From: Dysosmobacter acutus
GTDB lineage: Bacteria; Bacillota; Clostridia; Oscillospirales; Oscillospiraceae
Length of the DNA: 64,000 nt
Direction of reading: 5' to 3'
Assembly: GCF_018919205.1 (NCBI RefSeq)
Contig: NZ_JAHLQN010000001.1
Location: forward strand, 2,666,001 to 2,730,000
The number at the start of each line of letters is the position of its first letter. The stretch's first letter is position 1. The notes beneath the pieces were generated by a model. That model did not search any database. It had not been told where the DNA came from and saw only the letters and a program-made list of their open reading frames with translations. Below, one piece after another: positions 33,178 to 42,004 of this stretch. A program made the position numbers and the translations under genes.

Positions 33178-34923
33178 TCACATCTTCTCCGGCGCGTCCA
33201 CACCGATCAGCGCAAGGCCGCTCCGCAGGACGCTGCGGGTCAGGTCCGCTATCTTCAGCCGGGCGGAGAGCACCCGGGGCTCCTCGCCCTTGATGCGGCA
33301 GGCCGTGTAGAACCGGTGGAAGCAGCCCGCCAGATCCACCAGGTAGCGGTTGATGTGTGAGGGGTCGTAGTCCCGGGCGGCCAGGCGGATCTCCTCGCAG
33401 TAGGCGGAGAGCTGTTTGATGAGCGCCTGCTCCGTCTCACCGCTCAAAAGGCCCATGTCCACGTCCGCCATGGAGGGGACTTTCTCCCCCTCCTCCCCCA
33501 GCGCCCGCAGCAGTGAGCAGATGCGGGCATGGGCGTACTCCACGTAGTAAATGGGGTTTTCCGAGTCCTCCCGCACAGCGAGGCCCAGGTCAAAGTCCAT
33601 CTGGGTGTCAGGCTTGGAGTTGAAGAACCAGCGGGCCGCGTCCACCGGGATCTCGTCCAGCAGGTCGCTGAGGGAGATGGCCTTTCCGGTCCGCTTGGAC
33701 ATGCGCACCACCTCGCCGTCCCGCAGCAGCTTCACAAGCTGCATCAGCACGATGTCCAGTTTTTCCGTTCCATTCAGCCCCAGCGCGTCCAGCGCCCCCT
33801 TGAGGCGGGCCACATGGCCGTGGTGGTCGGCGCCCCAGACGTTGATGACCCGGTCAAAGCCCCGGACGGCAAACTTGTTGCGGTGGTAGGCGATGTCGGC
33901 GGCAAAGTAGGTGTAGAAGCCGTTGGCCCGGCGCAGCACGTCGTCCTTCAGGTCTAACTTTTCGATCTCCGCCTCGCTTTTGCCCGCCTTGCGCAGGTTT
34001 TCGCGCATGATGTCAGCGGTCTTCAGCCACAGCGCGCCCTCTTTTTCATAGGTCCAGCCGGCGGCGCTCAGCTGCTCCGCCGTCTCAGCCACATAGCCGC
34101 TGTCGTGGAGGGTGGATTCGTAAAACCAGTTGTCGTAGTGGATTTTGTAGCGCTCCAGGTCGGACTTCATCTTGGGCAGGTTGACGCTGAGGCCAAACTG
34201 GGCCAGGGTGTTGCGCCGCTCCTCCGCGTCCGCGCGGAGGAGCCTGTCCCCATTCTGGTCATAGTACAGCTGGGCAAGCTCCCGGATGTCCGCGCCCTGG
34301 TATCCGTCCTCGGGGAAGGGCACGTTCTCCTCCCCCTGGATGAGCTGGAGATAGCGTGCCTCCAGCGACTGGGCAAACTTGTCGATCTGGTGGCCGGCGT
34401 CGTTGACATAAAACTCCCGCGTCACGTCCGCGCCGCACTTTGCAAGCACGGCGGCCAGCGTGTCGCCCAGAACGCCTCCCCGGGCGTTGCCCATGTGCAT
34501 GGGGCCGGTGGGATTGGCGGAGACGAACTCCACCATGATCTTCTGGCCCGCAAGCTGATCGGAGGAGCCGTATTCCTCCCTCTCGCTCTCCACCGCCTCA
34601 AGGACGCCCCGGTACCAGCCTTCACTGACGCGGAAGTTCAAGAAGCCGGGGCCCGCGATCTCCGCGGAGGTAAAATAGCTGCCGCTCAGGTCCATATGCT
34701 CCAGCAGCGCCTGGGCGATGTCCCGGGGCTTTTTCCGCAGCGCCTTGGACGCGGCCAGGGCAAAGGTGGTGGTGTAGTCCCCGTTGGCCGTGTCCTTGGG
34801 GATTTCCACCGGGGCCTCCTTCACCTCAGCCTCAGGCAGCGTCCCGTCCTCCACCGCGCCCCGGTAGGCCGCCATGGTCAGCTGGGCAATCTGGTCTTTC
34901 GCGTTTTGAATCATATGAATCAT
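33178..34923 (-). CDS. argS: Arginyl-tRNA synthetase
   Basis: A 581-residue class I synthetase. The HIGH-like motif is HMGNARGG (in NPTGPMHMGNA) and the KMSKS-like motif is RMSKRTG. The N-terminal Arg_S additional domain and the C-terminal DALR anticodon-binding domain (ADVDMGLLSGETEQALIKQL and on) are both present, so the enzyme is full length. The ATG at 34923 follows GAGGTG. It charges tRNA-Arg; one of its substrates, tRNA-Arg(TCT), is in the array at 3.7 kb. Confidence 0.97.
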   Translation of the reverse strand: MIHMIQNAKDQIAQLTMAAYRGAVEDGTLPEAEVKEAPVEIPKDTANGDYTTTFALAASKALRKKPRDIAQALLEHMDLSGSYFTSAEIAGPGFLNFRVSEGWYRGVLEAVESEREEYGSSDQLAGQKIMVEFVSANPTGPMHMGNARGGVLGDTLAAVLAKCGADVTREFYVNDAGHQIDKFAQSLEARYLQLIQGEENVPFPEDGYQGADIRELAQLYYDQNGDRLLRADAEERRNTLAQFGLSVNLPKMKSDLERYKIHYDNWFYESTLHDSGYVAETAEQLSAAGWTYEKEGALWLKTADIMRENLRKAGKSEAEIEKLDLKDDVLRRANGFYTYFAADIAYHRNKFAVRGFDRVINVWGADHHGHVARLKGALDALGLNGTEKLDIVLMQLVKLLRDGEVVRMSKRTGKAISLSDLLDEIPVDAARWFFNSKPDTQMDFDLGLAVREDSENPIYYVEYAHARICSLLRALGEEGEKVPSMADVDMGLLSGETEQALIKQLSAYCEEIRLAARDYDPSHINRYLVDLAGCFHRFYTACRIKGEEPRVLSARLKIADLTRSVLRSGLALIGVDAPEKM

Positions 34924-34965
34924 TGGTTGCACCTCATTTGTGAATTTTCGTCCCTGCGGGAACGG

Positions 34966-35412
34966 TTATTTTTCCTTCACAGTGATATAAAAGCAGTTGC
35001 GTCCTGTGACGGAGTGCTCGATGGCGATGGAGTAGCGGATCTCCAGCGTCCCTCCCCGCTCGGTCATGTGGTTTTCCAGCAGGCTGGTGCTGATGTCCAC
35101 GGTGAGCTCGCCGTAAAGCGTCTCATAGAGGGAGGTGTGCTGGACGCCGTGCTCAAAGACCATCTGGGAGTTGACGCTCCCGGATCGGGTCAGGATCACC
35201 TGCCTGCCCCTGATTTCAAAGGTGGTGGTGGTTCCGGTCATGCCGGTGAGCTCGCTTTCCTCATAGCGGAGCACAAGTCCCTCGGCCGTGGGGAGCAGCA
35301 CGCCCTCCGTCATCAGCTCTGTGGCGTCCGGGTCCGCCTCTTCAAAATACTGCTCACCCCGGACGGTGATGAGTACCTCAATACCGGTCGATGTCGATTC
35401 GGTTGGCTTCAT
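34966..35412 (-). CDS. DUF1934 beta-barrel protein
   Basis: A 148-residue lipocalin-like protein (DUF1934, YwiB type): VLITVRGEQYFEE, LRYEESELTGMTGTTTTFEI and the C-terminal GTLEIRYSIAIE. In Firmicutes this family lies directly upstream of argS, as here, which suggests a link to arginyl-tRNA or translation that is not understood. The ATG at 35412 follows AGGAGG and overlaps the end of murI by 35 bases. Confidence 0.85.
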   Translation of the reverse strand: MKPTESTSTGIEVLITVRGEQYFEEADPDATELMTEGVLLPTAEGLVLRYEESELTGMTGTTTTFEIRGRQVILTRSGSVNSQMVFEHGVQHTSLYETLYGELTVDISTSLLENHMTERGGTLEIRYSIAIEHSVTGRNCFYITVKEK

Positions 35413-36190
35413 GGTGCAGATCCTCCTGTAAAAACCAGGAGGCGATCTGTTCAAAGTCGTCCACCCGGTCGCTGACATAATAGGTTGCCTCTCCCTGCTG
35501 ATGCTCTCCAAGCAGGCCCCGGGCCTTCAGGGTGCGTTTGAGTTCAAAGGCGGACTCCTCGCCGGCGGAGATCAGCTCCACCCCATCCCCCATTACGCCG
35601 CGGATCACATCGCTCAGCAGCGGATAGTGGGTGCAGCCCAGTATCAGCGTGTCGATCCCGCTCTCACGCATGGGCTCAAGGTACTCCCTTGCCACCGTCT
35701 CGATGACCACGTCGCCGGGGCGGAACCGTCCGTTTTCCACCAGCGGCACAAAAAGCGGACAGGCCCTGGCCACCACCTCCACCTTTGCGTCAAGCTCCCC
35801 GATGGTGGTTTCGTAGACGCCGCTGCGCACCGAGGCATGGGTGGCGATCAGCCCCACGCGCCCGCACCTGGTCGTCTCAACCGCCCGGCGGCAGGTGGGG
35901 GCCACCACTCCCACCATCGGGAGATCGTTTTCCTCACGCAGCGTCTCAAGCGACGTGGTGCTGACGGTGCCGCAGGCGATCAGGACGGCTTTCAGGTCAA
36001 AGCTGCGCAAAAAGCGCACATCCTGCCGCGCGTACTTCAATATGGTTTCCCGGGACCGTCCGCCGTAGGGGACGCGGGAGGTATCTCCAAAGTAAATGAG
36101 CTGTTCGCCGGGCAGAATCCGCCGCAGGGAACGGACCGCGCTCAGCCCGCCCAGACCGGAATCAAATACGCCGATGGGTCGGTTATCCAT
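35378..36190 (-). CDS. murI: Glutamate racemase
   Basis: A 270-residue cofactor-independent racemase making D-glutamate for peptidoglycan. IGVFDSGLGGLSAVRSLRRILP is the N-terminal signature; the two catalytic cysteines are in IACGTVS and ILGCTHYPLL. The first motif reads ACGT rather than the commoner ACNT. The start at 36190 follows GGAGGG. First gene of a likely murI-DUF1934-argS-proX transcript. Confidence 0.94.
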   Translation of the reverse strand: MDNRPIGVFDSGLGGLSAVRSLRRILPGEQLIYFGDTSRVPYGGRSRETILKYARQDVRFLRSFDLKAVLIACGTVSTTSLETLREENDLPMVGVVAPTCRRAVETTRCGRVGLIATHASVRSGVYETTIGELDAKVEVVARACPLFVPLVENGRFRPGDVVIETVAREYLEPMRESGIDTLILGCTHYPLLSDVIRGVMGDGVELISAGEESAFELKRTLKARGLLGEHQQGEATYYVSDRVDDFEQIASWFLQEDLHHEANRIDIDRY

Positions 36191-36324
36191 AAGTCCCTCC
36201 AATGCCGGAAAAATAGAGATCGCGGTATGGCCGCGCAAAGCATCCTGACCGGCCGGGCTCCGCTTAAAAAAGGCGTTTGCAGCCTTATGAGGCCCTGCCG
36301 TTTCCTTTGTACCTTAAGTTCTAT

Positions 36325-36353
36325 ATTATACTATGTAGCTTTATCCCCGGCAA
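36325..36353 (-). promoter_or_regulatory. murI operon promoter
   Basis: TTGCCG and TATAAT on the minus strand are separated by exactly 17 bases, 135 bases upstream of murI. Confidence 0.7.
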
Positions 36354-36387
36354 GTCAGATTTTAGGCTTTTTGCCCACTTTTTTATG

Positions 36388-36416
36388 TGGCATTTTCCAT
36401 GGAACTTTGCTATAAT
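36388..36416 (+). promoter_or_regulatory. Candidate promoter of the gene at 36459
   Basis: TGGCAT and a perfect TATAAT are separated by 17 bases on the plus strand, 43 bases before the start codon. With the murI promoter it forms a divergent pair in this intergenic region. Confidence 0.55.
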
Positions 36417-36458
36417 CATGTAATCATCCAACGACTGTTTCAATGAGGAGGTGTCCCA

Positions 36459-36866
36459 ATGGAGATCAAGCTGACCGAAAAGCAGTACCGCTATCTGCTG
36501 GATCTGGTCTACATCGGCAACTGGGTCATAAACTCCACCCGGGAAGACGACCGCATCCGGGAATATGACTCAGTGGAGAGCCTGATTTTCTCCTATTGCG
36601 CAGAGCACAGGATGTCAAAGCTCATCGAGCTCTACAACGGGGAGATCATCCCCTCCAAGGCCTTTGCCGAGGGCGGCATCCACGAAGCCATCGCCAACTA
36701 TGAGGACAACACATTTTACGAAATCCTGGCAGAGGAACTGGCGCTGCGGGATATGGACGGCCAGCCTCTCACCCGTGAAAACTACAGCGAACTGGTGGAG
36801 CGAATGGACGAATACCTGGGCGAGTTTGAGGAAAACGGAACGGATCACATCTCCGTGGATATGTGA
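36459..36866 (+). CDS. Conserved hypothetical acidic protein
   Basis: A 135-residue acidic, mostly helical protein (MEIKLTEKQYRYLLDLVYIGNW, then an acidic region up to GTDHISVDM). I do not recognise a family. It is short, soluble and has an excellent ribosome site (GAGGAGGTG). It is followed 29 bases later by the DUF362 ferredoxin gene and may share its transcript. Confidence 0.7.
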   Translation: MEIKLTEKQYRYLLDLVYIGNWVINSTREDDRIREYDSVESLIFSYCAEHRMSKLIELYNGEIIPSKAFAEGGIHEAIANYEDNTFYEILAEELALRDMDGQPLTRENYSELVERMDEYLGEFEENGTDHISVDM

Positions 36867-36895
36867 ACGCATTACATACAAAGGAGAACATGAAT

Positions 36896-38017
36896 ATGGC
36901 TGAAAAGGCAAAGGTGTATTTTGCGGACTTCAGGGCCGCGGACTTCCATGAAAATCTCCAGCAGAAGCTGTACCGCCTGATGAAGGCCGCCGGCTGCGGG
37001 GACATCGACTTTGAGGGCAAATATGTGGCCATCAAGCTGCATTTCGGCGAGCCCGGCAACCTGGCGTTCCTCCGGCCCAACTGGGCCAAGACGGTGGCGG
37101 ACTTTGTCCGGGACCAGGGCGGCAAGCCCTTTCTCACCGACTGCAACACCCTCTATGTGGGCGGCCGGAAAAACGCTCTGGACCACCTGGACTCCGCCTA
37201 CTTAAACGGCTTCTCGCCTCTTTCCACCGGATGTCACTGCATCATCGCCGACGGACTCAAGGGAAATGACGAGGCATATGTACCCGTGGAGGGCGGCAAA
37301 TACGTGAAGGAGGCCAAAATCGGCCGGGCCATCATGGACGCCGACATTCTCATCTCCCTCACCCACTTCAAGGGCCATGAAAACACCGGCTTTGGCGGCG
37401 TGCTGAAAAACATCGGCATGGGGAGCGGCTCCCGGGCCGGCAAAATGGAGCAGCACAACGCCGGCAAGCCCTCTGTGAACGGCGACAAGTGCGTGGGCTG
37501 CGGCACCTGTGAGGAGATCTGCGCCCACGGCGCGGCCGTGGTGGGTCCGGAGGGCAAGGCCTCCATCGACCAGGACAAATGCGTGGGCTGCGGCCGCTGT
37601 CTGACCCACTGCCCCATGGACGCGGTTTACGCCTCCAACGACGAGTCCAACGACATCCTCAACTGCAAGATCGCCGAGTATACCAAGGCAGTGGTGGACG
37701 GCCGACCCTGCTTCCACATCTCCCTGGTGATCGACGTGTCCCCGCTGTGCGACTGCTACTGGCTCAACGACGCCCCCATCGTGCAGGACGTGGGCATGTT
37801 CGCCTCCTTTGACCCCATTGCGCTGGACCAGGCCTGCGCCGACGCTGTCAACGCCCAGCCGCCTCTTCCCGGCTCCGCCTTAGACGGCGAAAACTTCCAC
37901 GAGTGCGGCCATGATCATTTCCACTACATGCATCCCGACACCAACTGGGAGACCGCCCTGAGCCACGGCGAAGCCCTGGGGCTCGGCCAGCGGCAGTACG
38001 AGCTCATCAAAATCTGA
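36896..38017 (+). CDS. DUF362 domain protein with two [4Fe-4S] clusters
   Basis: A 373-residue protein. The DUF362 domain wraps around a ferredoxin insert at residues 195-245 with CVGCGTCEEIC and CVGCGRCLTHCP. Typical stretches are VAIKLHFGEPGN, ISLTHFKGHENTGFGGVLKNIGMG and DVGMFASFDPIALDQA. These proteins occur in anaerobes; the reaction is not established. The ATG at 36896 is preferred to that at 36890 because AAGGAG lies 9 bases upstream. Cytosolic, no signal peptide. Confidence 0.9.
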   Translation: MAEKAKVYFADFRAADFHENLQQKLYRLMKAAGCGDIDFEGKYVAIKLHFGEPGNLAFLRPNWAKTVADFVRDQGGKPFLTDCNTLYVGGRKNALDHLDSAYLNGFSPLSTGCHCIIADGLKGNDEAYVPVEGGKYVKEAKIGRAIMDADILISLTHFKGHENTGFGGVLKNIGMGSGSRAGKMEQHNAGKPSVNGDKCVGCGTCEEICAHGAAVVGPEGKASIDQDKCVGCGRCLTHCPMDAVYASNDESNDILNCKIAEYTKAVVDGRPCFHISLVIDVSPLCDCYWLNDAPIVQDVGMFASFDPIALDQACADAVNAQPPLPGSALDGENFHECGHDHFHYMHPDTNWETALSHGEALGLGQRQYELIKI

Positions 38018-38026
38018 ACCTCATGG

Positions 38027-38060
38027 AAAGAGGGCGGAGCGCCGGCTCCGCCCTCTTTTT
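38027..38060. terminator. Bidirectional terminator
   Basis: AAAGAGGGCGGAGC and GCTCCGCCCTCTTT form a strong hairpin with loop GCCG between convergent genes. Confidence 0.9.
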
Positions 38061-38098
38061 GCCGCCAGCAAAAGGCGGACTGCTCTCTCCGGTTTGGG

Positions 38099-39454
38099 TC
38101 AATCCCGCAGCCGGACCACTTCCCAGCGGTGGCCCCGGAACCGGAGCACAAAGGCCGCCATACGCACCACCCAGTCGATGAACATGGCGTACCAGATGCC
38201 AAGCACGCCGAACCCCCAGCTCCGGGCCATCACCACGCCGATGGCCACCCGGAAAATCCACATGGACAGAGACGAGGTAATCATGGTGAAGCGGGTGTCT
38301 CCCGCTGCCCGCAGGGCCTGGGGCAGGGTGAAAGCCAGGGGCCAGATCGCAATGCCCACCACGCCGTGCCAGATCAGGATGTTGGTGGCATAGGCCGAAG
38401 CCTCCGCCGACACAGCGTAGATCCGGATGATCAGCGGCAGCGCCGCAAGAATGGCAAGGTTCAAAAAGAGGCCGTAGATATAGTTCATCTTCAGAAGCCT
38501 CTTCGTGTAAAGCCGGGCCTGTTCGTAGCTGCCCGCCCCCACGCAGCGGGAGACCACCGTCACCATGGCAAGGCCCATGGCGTTGCCGGCGATGCATTGG
38601 AAGACGCCGATGGTATTTGCGATGGAGTTGGCGGTGATGGAGGCGGTGCCGAGGCCCGACACGGTGGACAGCAGCAAAATCTTACCAAGCTGGAACATGC
38701 TGCTCTCCACGCCGTTGGGCACGCCGAAGTGGAGGAAATTGCGGATCACCGGTCCGTCGTGGCTGCGTGGAATCCGCTTGAGGCGCAGCGCGGCGCCCGG
38801 ACGGCGCAGCAGCATCAGGATCATTCCCGCCGCCACCACCCTGGAAACCAGCGTGGGAATGGCCACGCCCTCCACACCCCGGTGCAGCCCGAAGATCAGC
38901 AGGGCGTTGCCCGCCACGTTGATGCCGTTCATCACCAGCGACACCTGCATGGAGATGTTGGAGTTTCCCATCACCCGGAAAAGGGCAGCGCCGGCGTTAT
39001 AGAGCGCCAGGAAGGGGATGGAGGCCTCCACGATCAGATAATAGGTGTTCGCGTAGGCGGCCACGTCCGCCTCCACCCGGCCGAACACCACGCCAAGGAT
39101 AAACTGCTTGCCCACATAGATGAAAACCGTGACTAACAGGGAGATTTCCAGCATAAAAAGCAGCAGCTGTTCGCCGGAGTGACTGGCCTTATCCAGTTCC
39201 CTGCGGCCCATGTACTGTCCCGCCACCACCGCGCCGCCGGTGGCCAGGGCAGAAAAGGCATTGATCAAAAGCACATTCACCGTATCCACAAGGGAGACCG
39301 CCGAAATGGCGGCCTCTCCCACCCGGGCCACCATCAGCGAATCCGCCAGGCCCACCGTGATGGCCAGCAGCTGCTCAATAACCAGGGGAATAATCAGATG
39401 ACGCAGGTCCGCCTTTGTAAAAAACACGTCTTCCTGACGCAGTGTCTGTTCCAT
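38099..39454 (-). CDS. MATE-family multidrug efflux transporter
   Basis: A 451-residue membrane protein with about 12 helices and two MatE repeats (LIIPLVIEQLLAITVGLADS and the second half beginning near FGVPNGVESSMFQLGK). It exports cationic drugs or metabolites against Na+ or H+. It starts 13 bases after an AraC regulator gene and is probably its target. GGGAG precedes the ATG. Confidence 0.92.
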   Translation of the reverse strand: MEQTLRQEDVFFTKADLRHLIIPLVIEQLLAITVGLADSLMVARVGEAAISAVSLVDTVNVLLINAFSALATGGAVVAGQYMGRRELDKASHSGEQLLLFMLEISLLVTVFIYVGKQFILGVVFGRVEADVAAYANTYYLIVEASIPFLALYNAGAALFRVMGNSNISMQVSLVMNGINVAGNALLIFGLHRGVEGVAIPTLVSRVVAAGMILMLLRRPGAALRLKRIPRSHDGPVIRNFLHFGVPNGVESSMFQLGKILLLSTVSGLGTASITANSIANTIGVFQCIAGNAMGLAMVTVVSRCVGAGSYEQARLYTKRLLKMNYIYGLFLNLAILAALPLIIRIYAVSAEASAYATNILIWHGVVGIAIWPLAFTLPQALRAAGDTRFTMITSSLSMWIFRVAIGVVMARSWGFGVLGIWYAMFIDWVVRMAAFVLRFRGHRWEVVRLRD

Positions 39455-39467
39455 TTCCGTTCTCCCT

Positions 39468-40316
39468 TTACCCGTTGAATTCCCTGGGGCTCATGTGAAA
39501 TGTGCCCTGAAACGCCCGGAGGAATGTGGAATAATCCCGAAATCCCGCCTGCTCCGCCGCTTTCATCACCGGCACGCCGGAGCGGATCATCTCCCCGGCC
39601 CGCAGCAGCCGCTTCTGGCTCACATACTGGTGGAGCGTGTAGCCCGTGGTCTCCTTAAAGCGGTGCATCAGGTAGTAGCGGCTCATATAGAACCGGCCGG
39701 CAATGGCGTCCACGGACAAGTCCTCCTCCAGATGGGCGGCGATGTAGCGCAGGATTTCCCCCATCTTCGGGTCCCGGCGGTAGCTGTCCGTCACCTCCGC
39801 CGTCCTGTCCTTCCCCGCGTCCCGGTTGATGGCCACCAGCAGCTGGAGGAAATAGGTGCTTGCCAGCAGCTCATGGCCAAATTCCCGGTCCCGCAGCGCG
39901 CCCTCCAGTTCCGTCACCAGGCGCATATACTCCAGCCTCCGCTCCTTCCCTTCCCGCAGCAGGTGGAACCCCCGCTCCCGGGTGAGGTCAAAGCAGGCGG
40001 ACAGGTTCTCCCCTCCATAGCTGTGCTCGGCCAGATAATCGGCGTTGAGCCAGATCACAATGCGCTCATAGGGCTCGTTGGGGTCAATGATGGGCACGTG
40101 GATCAGGTTGTGCTGTACCAGCAGAACATCCCAGGGCTTGAGGAAATAAGTCACGCCCTCCACCACATAGGTCACCTTGCCCCCCAACAGCAAAATGATC
40201 TTGTCGAACTCATGGTAGTGGTAATCCAACTTCTCCGCCCGGCTGTCCTTCAGGTGGAACAGCCGGAACTTCTCATTGAGATAGCCCCGCTTTCCCACCT
40301 CGCTGCGGTCCAGCAT
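39468..40316 (-). CDS. AraC-family regulator with cupin sensor domain
   Basis: A 282-residue regulator. The N-terminal cupin domain (LDYHYHEFDKIILLLGGKVTY, HxH ... E pattern) binds a small ligand. The C-terminal double HTH (LSVDAIAGRFYMSRYYLMHRFKETTGYTLHQY and AAEQAGFRDYSTFLRAFQGTFHMSPREF) is the classic AraC domain. It is the first gene of a two-gene operon with the MATE exporter. The ligand is unknown. Confidence 0.92.
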   Translation of the reverse strand: MLDRSEVGKRGYLNEKFRLFHLKDSRAEKLDYHYHEFDKIILLLGGKVTYVVEGVTYFLKPWDVLLVQHNLIHVPIIDPNEPYERIVIWLNADYLAEHSYGGENLSACFDLTRERGFHLLREGKERRLEYMRLVTELEGALRDREFGHELLASTYFLQLLVAINRDAGKDRTAEVTDSYRRDPKMGEILRYIAAHLEEDLSVDAIAGRFYMSRYYLMHRFKETTGYTLHQYVSQKRLLRAGEMIRSGVPVMKAAEQAGFRDYSTFLRAFQGTFHMSPREFNG

Positions 40317-40486
40317 TGCCGTTCCTCCCCTCGTCCATCTCTTTGACGCAGGCGGATTGTCTTCCCTGCAATCGTTTCTCTCAATTCATCATATCGCACT
40401 TTTTGCAGGATTACAATCAGACTTTTATCTAATTTTTACAAAAATACAGGGGGGTATTTAGTAAAAATGGGTTCAGGATTCATGGA

Positions 40487-40515
40487 TTGTATTGCGTGTG
40501 CGCATCTGCTATACT
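40487..40515 (+). promoter_or_regulatory. thyA-dfrA promoter
   Basis: TTGTAT and TATACT are separated by 17 bases, 35 bases upstream of thyA. Confidence 0.7.
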
Positions 40516-40550
40516 GAGTAAGGATGAAATTCGACAAGGAGCGTGAGTGC

Positions 40551-41381
40551 ATGAGCCATGCCGACCAGATATTCCTGGCCAACTGCCGGGAAATTTTGCA
40601 AAGCGGCGTCCGGGACACGGACCAGCAGGTGCGTCCCAAGTGGGAGGATGGCACGCCGGCCCACACCATCAAGAAATTCGGCATTGTCAACCGCTATGAC
40701 CTGCGCCGGGAGTTCCCCATTCTCACGCTGCGGAGAACCTATTGGAAAACCGCCGTGGACGAGCTCTTGTGGATTTGGCAGAAAAAGTCCAATAACATCC
40801 ATGACCTGAACGCCCACATCTGGGACGCCTGGGCCGACGAGACCGGTTCCATCGGCAAGGCTTACGGCTATCAGCTTGGCGTCCGCCACCGCTATCCGGA
40901 GGGGGAATTTGACCAGGTGGACCGGGTGCTCTACGACCTCAGGCACAATCCCGCCTCCCGCCGGATCATGACCAATCTCTACACCTTTGCCGACCTCCAT
41001 GAGATGAACCTCTACCCCTGTGCCTACTCCATGACCTTCAATGTCTCCGGGCGCATCCTCAACGGCATTTTGAACCAGCGCTCCCAGGACATGCTTGCCG
41101 CTAACAACTGGAATGTCGTGCAGTACGCCGTGCTGATGCATATGATGGCCCAGGTCTCTGGCCTTGAGGCCGGCGAACTGGTCCACGTTATCGCCGACGC
41201 CCATATCTACGACCGTCATGTGCCCATCATCCGGCGCATGTTGGACGCGTCCCCCGCCCCCGCTCCCGTCTTTCATATAGACCCGTCCGTCACGGACTTT
41301 TACGCCTTTACCAGGGACAGCTTTTCCCTGGAGGGTTATACGCCTTCTCCCTTTGAGGAGAAAATTCCCATTGCGGTATAA
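40551..41381 (+). CDS. thyA: Thymidylate synthase
   Basis: A 276-residue enzyme methylating dUMP with methylene-tetrahydrofolate. GIVNRYDLRREFPILTLRRTYWK, ELLWIWQKKSNNIHDL, the catalytic Cys in LYPCAYSMTF and DAHIYDRHV are family motifs. The ATG at 40551 has AAGGAG 9 bases upstream; the ATG at 40524 has no room for a ribosome site. The gene is followed by dihydrofolate reductase, which regenerates the folate it oxidises. Confidence 0.96.
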   Translation: MSHADQIFLANCREILQSGVRDTDQQVRPKWEDGTPAHTIKKFGIVNRYDLRREFPILTLRRTYWKTAVDELLWIWQKKSNNIHDLNAHIWDAWADETGSIGKAYGYQLGVRHRYPEGEFDQVDRVLYDLRHNPASRRIMTNLYTFADLHEMNLYPCAYSMTFNVSGRILNGILNQRSQDMLAANNWNVVQYAVLMHMMAQVSGLEAGELVHVIADAHIYDRHVPIIRRMLDASPAPAPVFHIDPSVTDFYAFTRDSFSLEGYTPSPFEEKIPIAV

Positions 41382-41440
41382 GCATCTTTTATGCCGTGGG
41401 AAAAATTCATACTGCCCCGGTATGTCAAAGGAGAGTCTCT

Positions 41441-41929
41441 ATGAACGCAATTGTTGCAGTTGCCCAGAACTGGGCCATCGGCAGAGACGGCAAACTGCTG
41501 TTCCGCCTGAGCGAAGACCTGAAGCACTTCCGCCGACTGACAGAGGGCGGCACCGTCATCATGGGCCGCAAAACGCTGGAGTCCCTGCCAAAGGGGCAGC
41601 CTCTGGCCAACCGGGACAACATCATCCTCTCCGCCCAGCCCGGCATCAAGGTGCCGGGCGCCACGGTGGTGCATTCCTTTGACCAGGCGCTGGCCATGGT
41701 GCAGGGCCGGGACAGGGTGTTTGTCATCGGCGGCGGATCCATCTACGCCAAGCTCCTGCCCTACTGCCAGCGGGCCTACGTCACCATGGTGGACGCCAGG
41801 GCCGACGCCGACACCTATTTCCCCAATCTGGACCGCCATCCCGACTGGGAGCTTTTCAGCGCCAGCGAGCTCGTGGCCGACAACGGCTACACCTTCCGTT
41901 ACCTTGAATATACCCGGAAGGCGGGATAG
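41441..41929 (+). CDS. dfrA: Dihydrofolate reductase
   Basis: A 162-residue enzyme: MNAIVAVAQNWAIGRDGKLLF, TVIMGRKTLESLP and VFVIGGGSIYAKLLP are the substrate- and NADPH-binding motifs. It reduces dihydrofolate made by ThyA. The ATG at 41441 follows AAAGGAGAG. The earlier frame start (41396) has no ribosome site. The pair thyA-dfrA is a common Firmicute arrangement. Confidence 0.95.
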   Translation: MNAIVAVAQNWAIGRDGKLLFRLSEDLKHFRRLTEGGTVIMGRKTLESLPKGQPLANRDNIILSAQPGIKVPGATVVHSFDQALAMVQGRDRVFVIGGGSIYAKLLPYCQRAYVTMVDARADADTYFPNLDRHPDWELFSASELVADNGYTFRYLEYTRKAG

Positions 41930-41951
41930 CGCGCCCTTGATCCAAACCGCC

Positions 41952-41988
41952 AAAAGAGCGTGCAGCACTTTGCTGCACGCTCTTTTTC
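41952..41988. terminator. Bidirectional terminator
   Basis: AAAAGAGCGTGCAGCA/TGCTGCACGCTCTTTTT is a near-perfect hairpin between the dfrA and anti-sigma genes. Confidence 0.92.
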
Positions 41989-42004
41989 AATCTTGGAACG
42001 GCTC

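Noticed and set aside
34105..35475. 456-codon plus-strand frame across argS and DUF1934
   Set aside because: Spans two real genes on the other strand and their gap; no family resemblance.
36890..36896. Earlier ATG for the DUF362 gene
   Set aside because: Only 3 bases separate it from AAGGAG; the ATG at 36896 has the better 9-base spacing.
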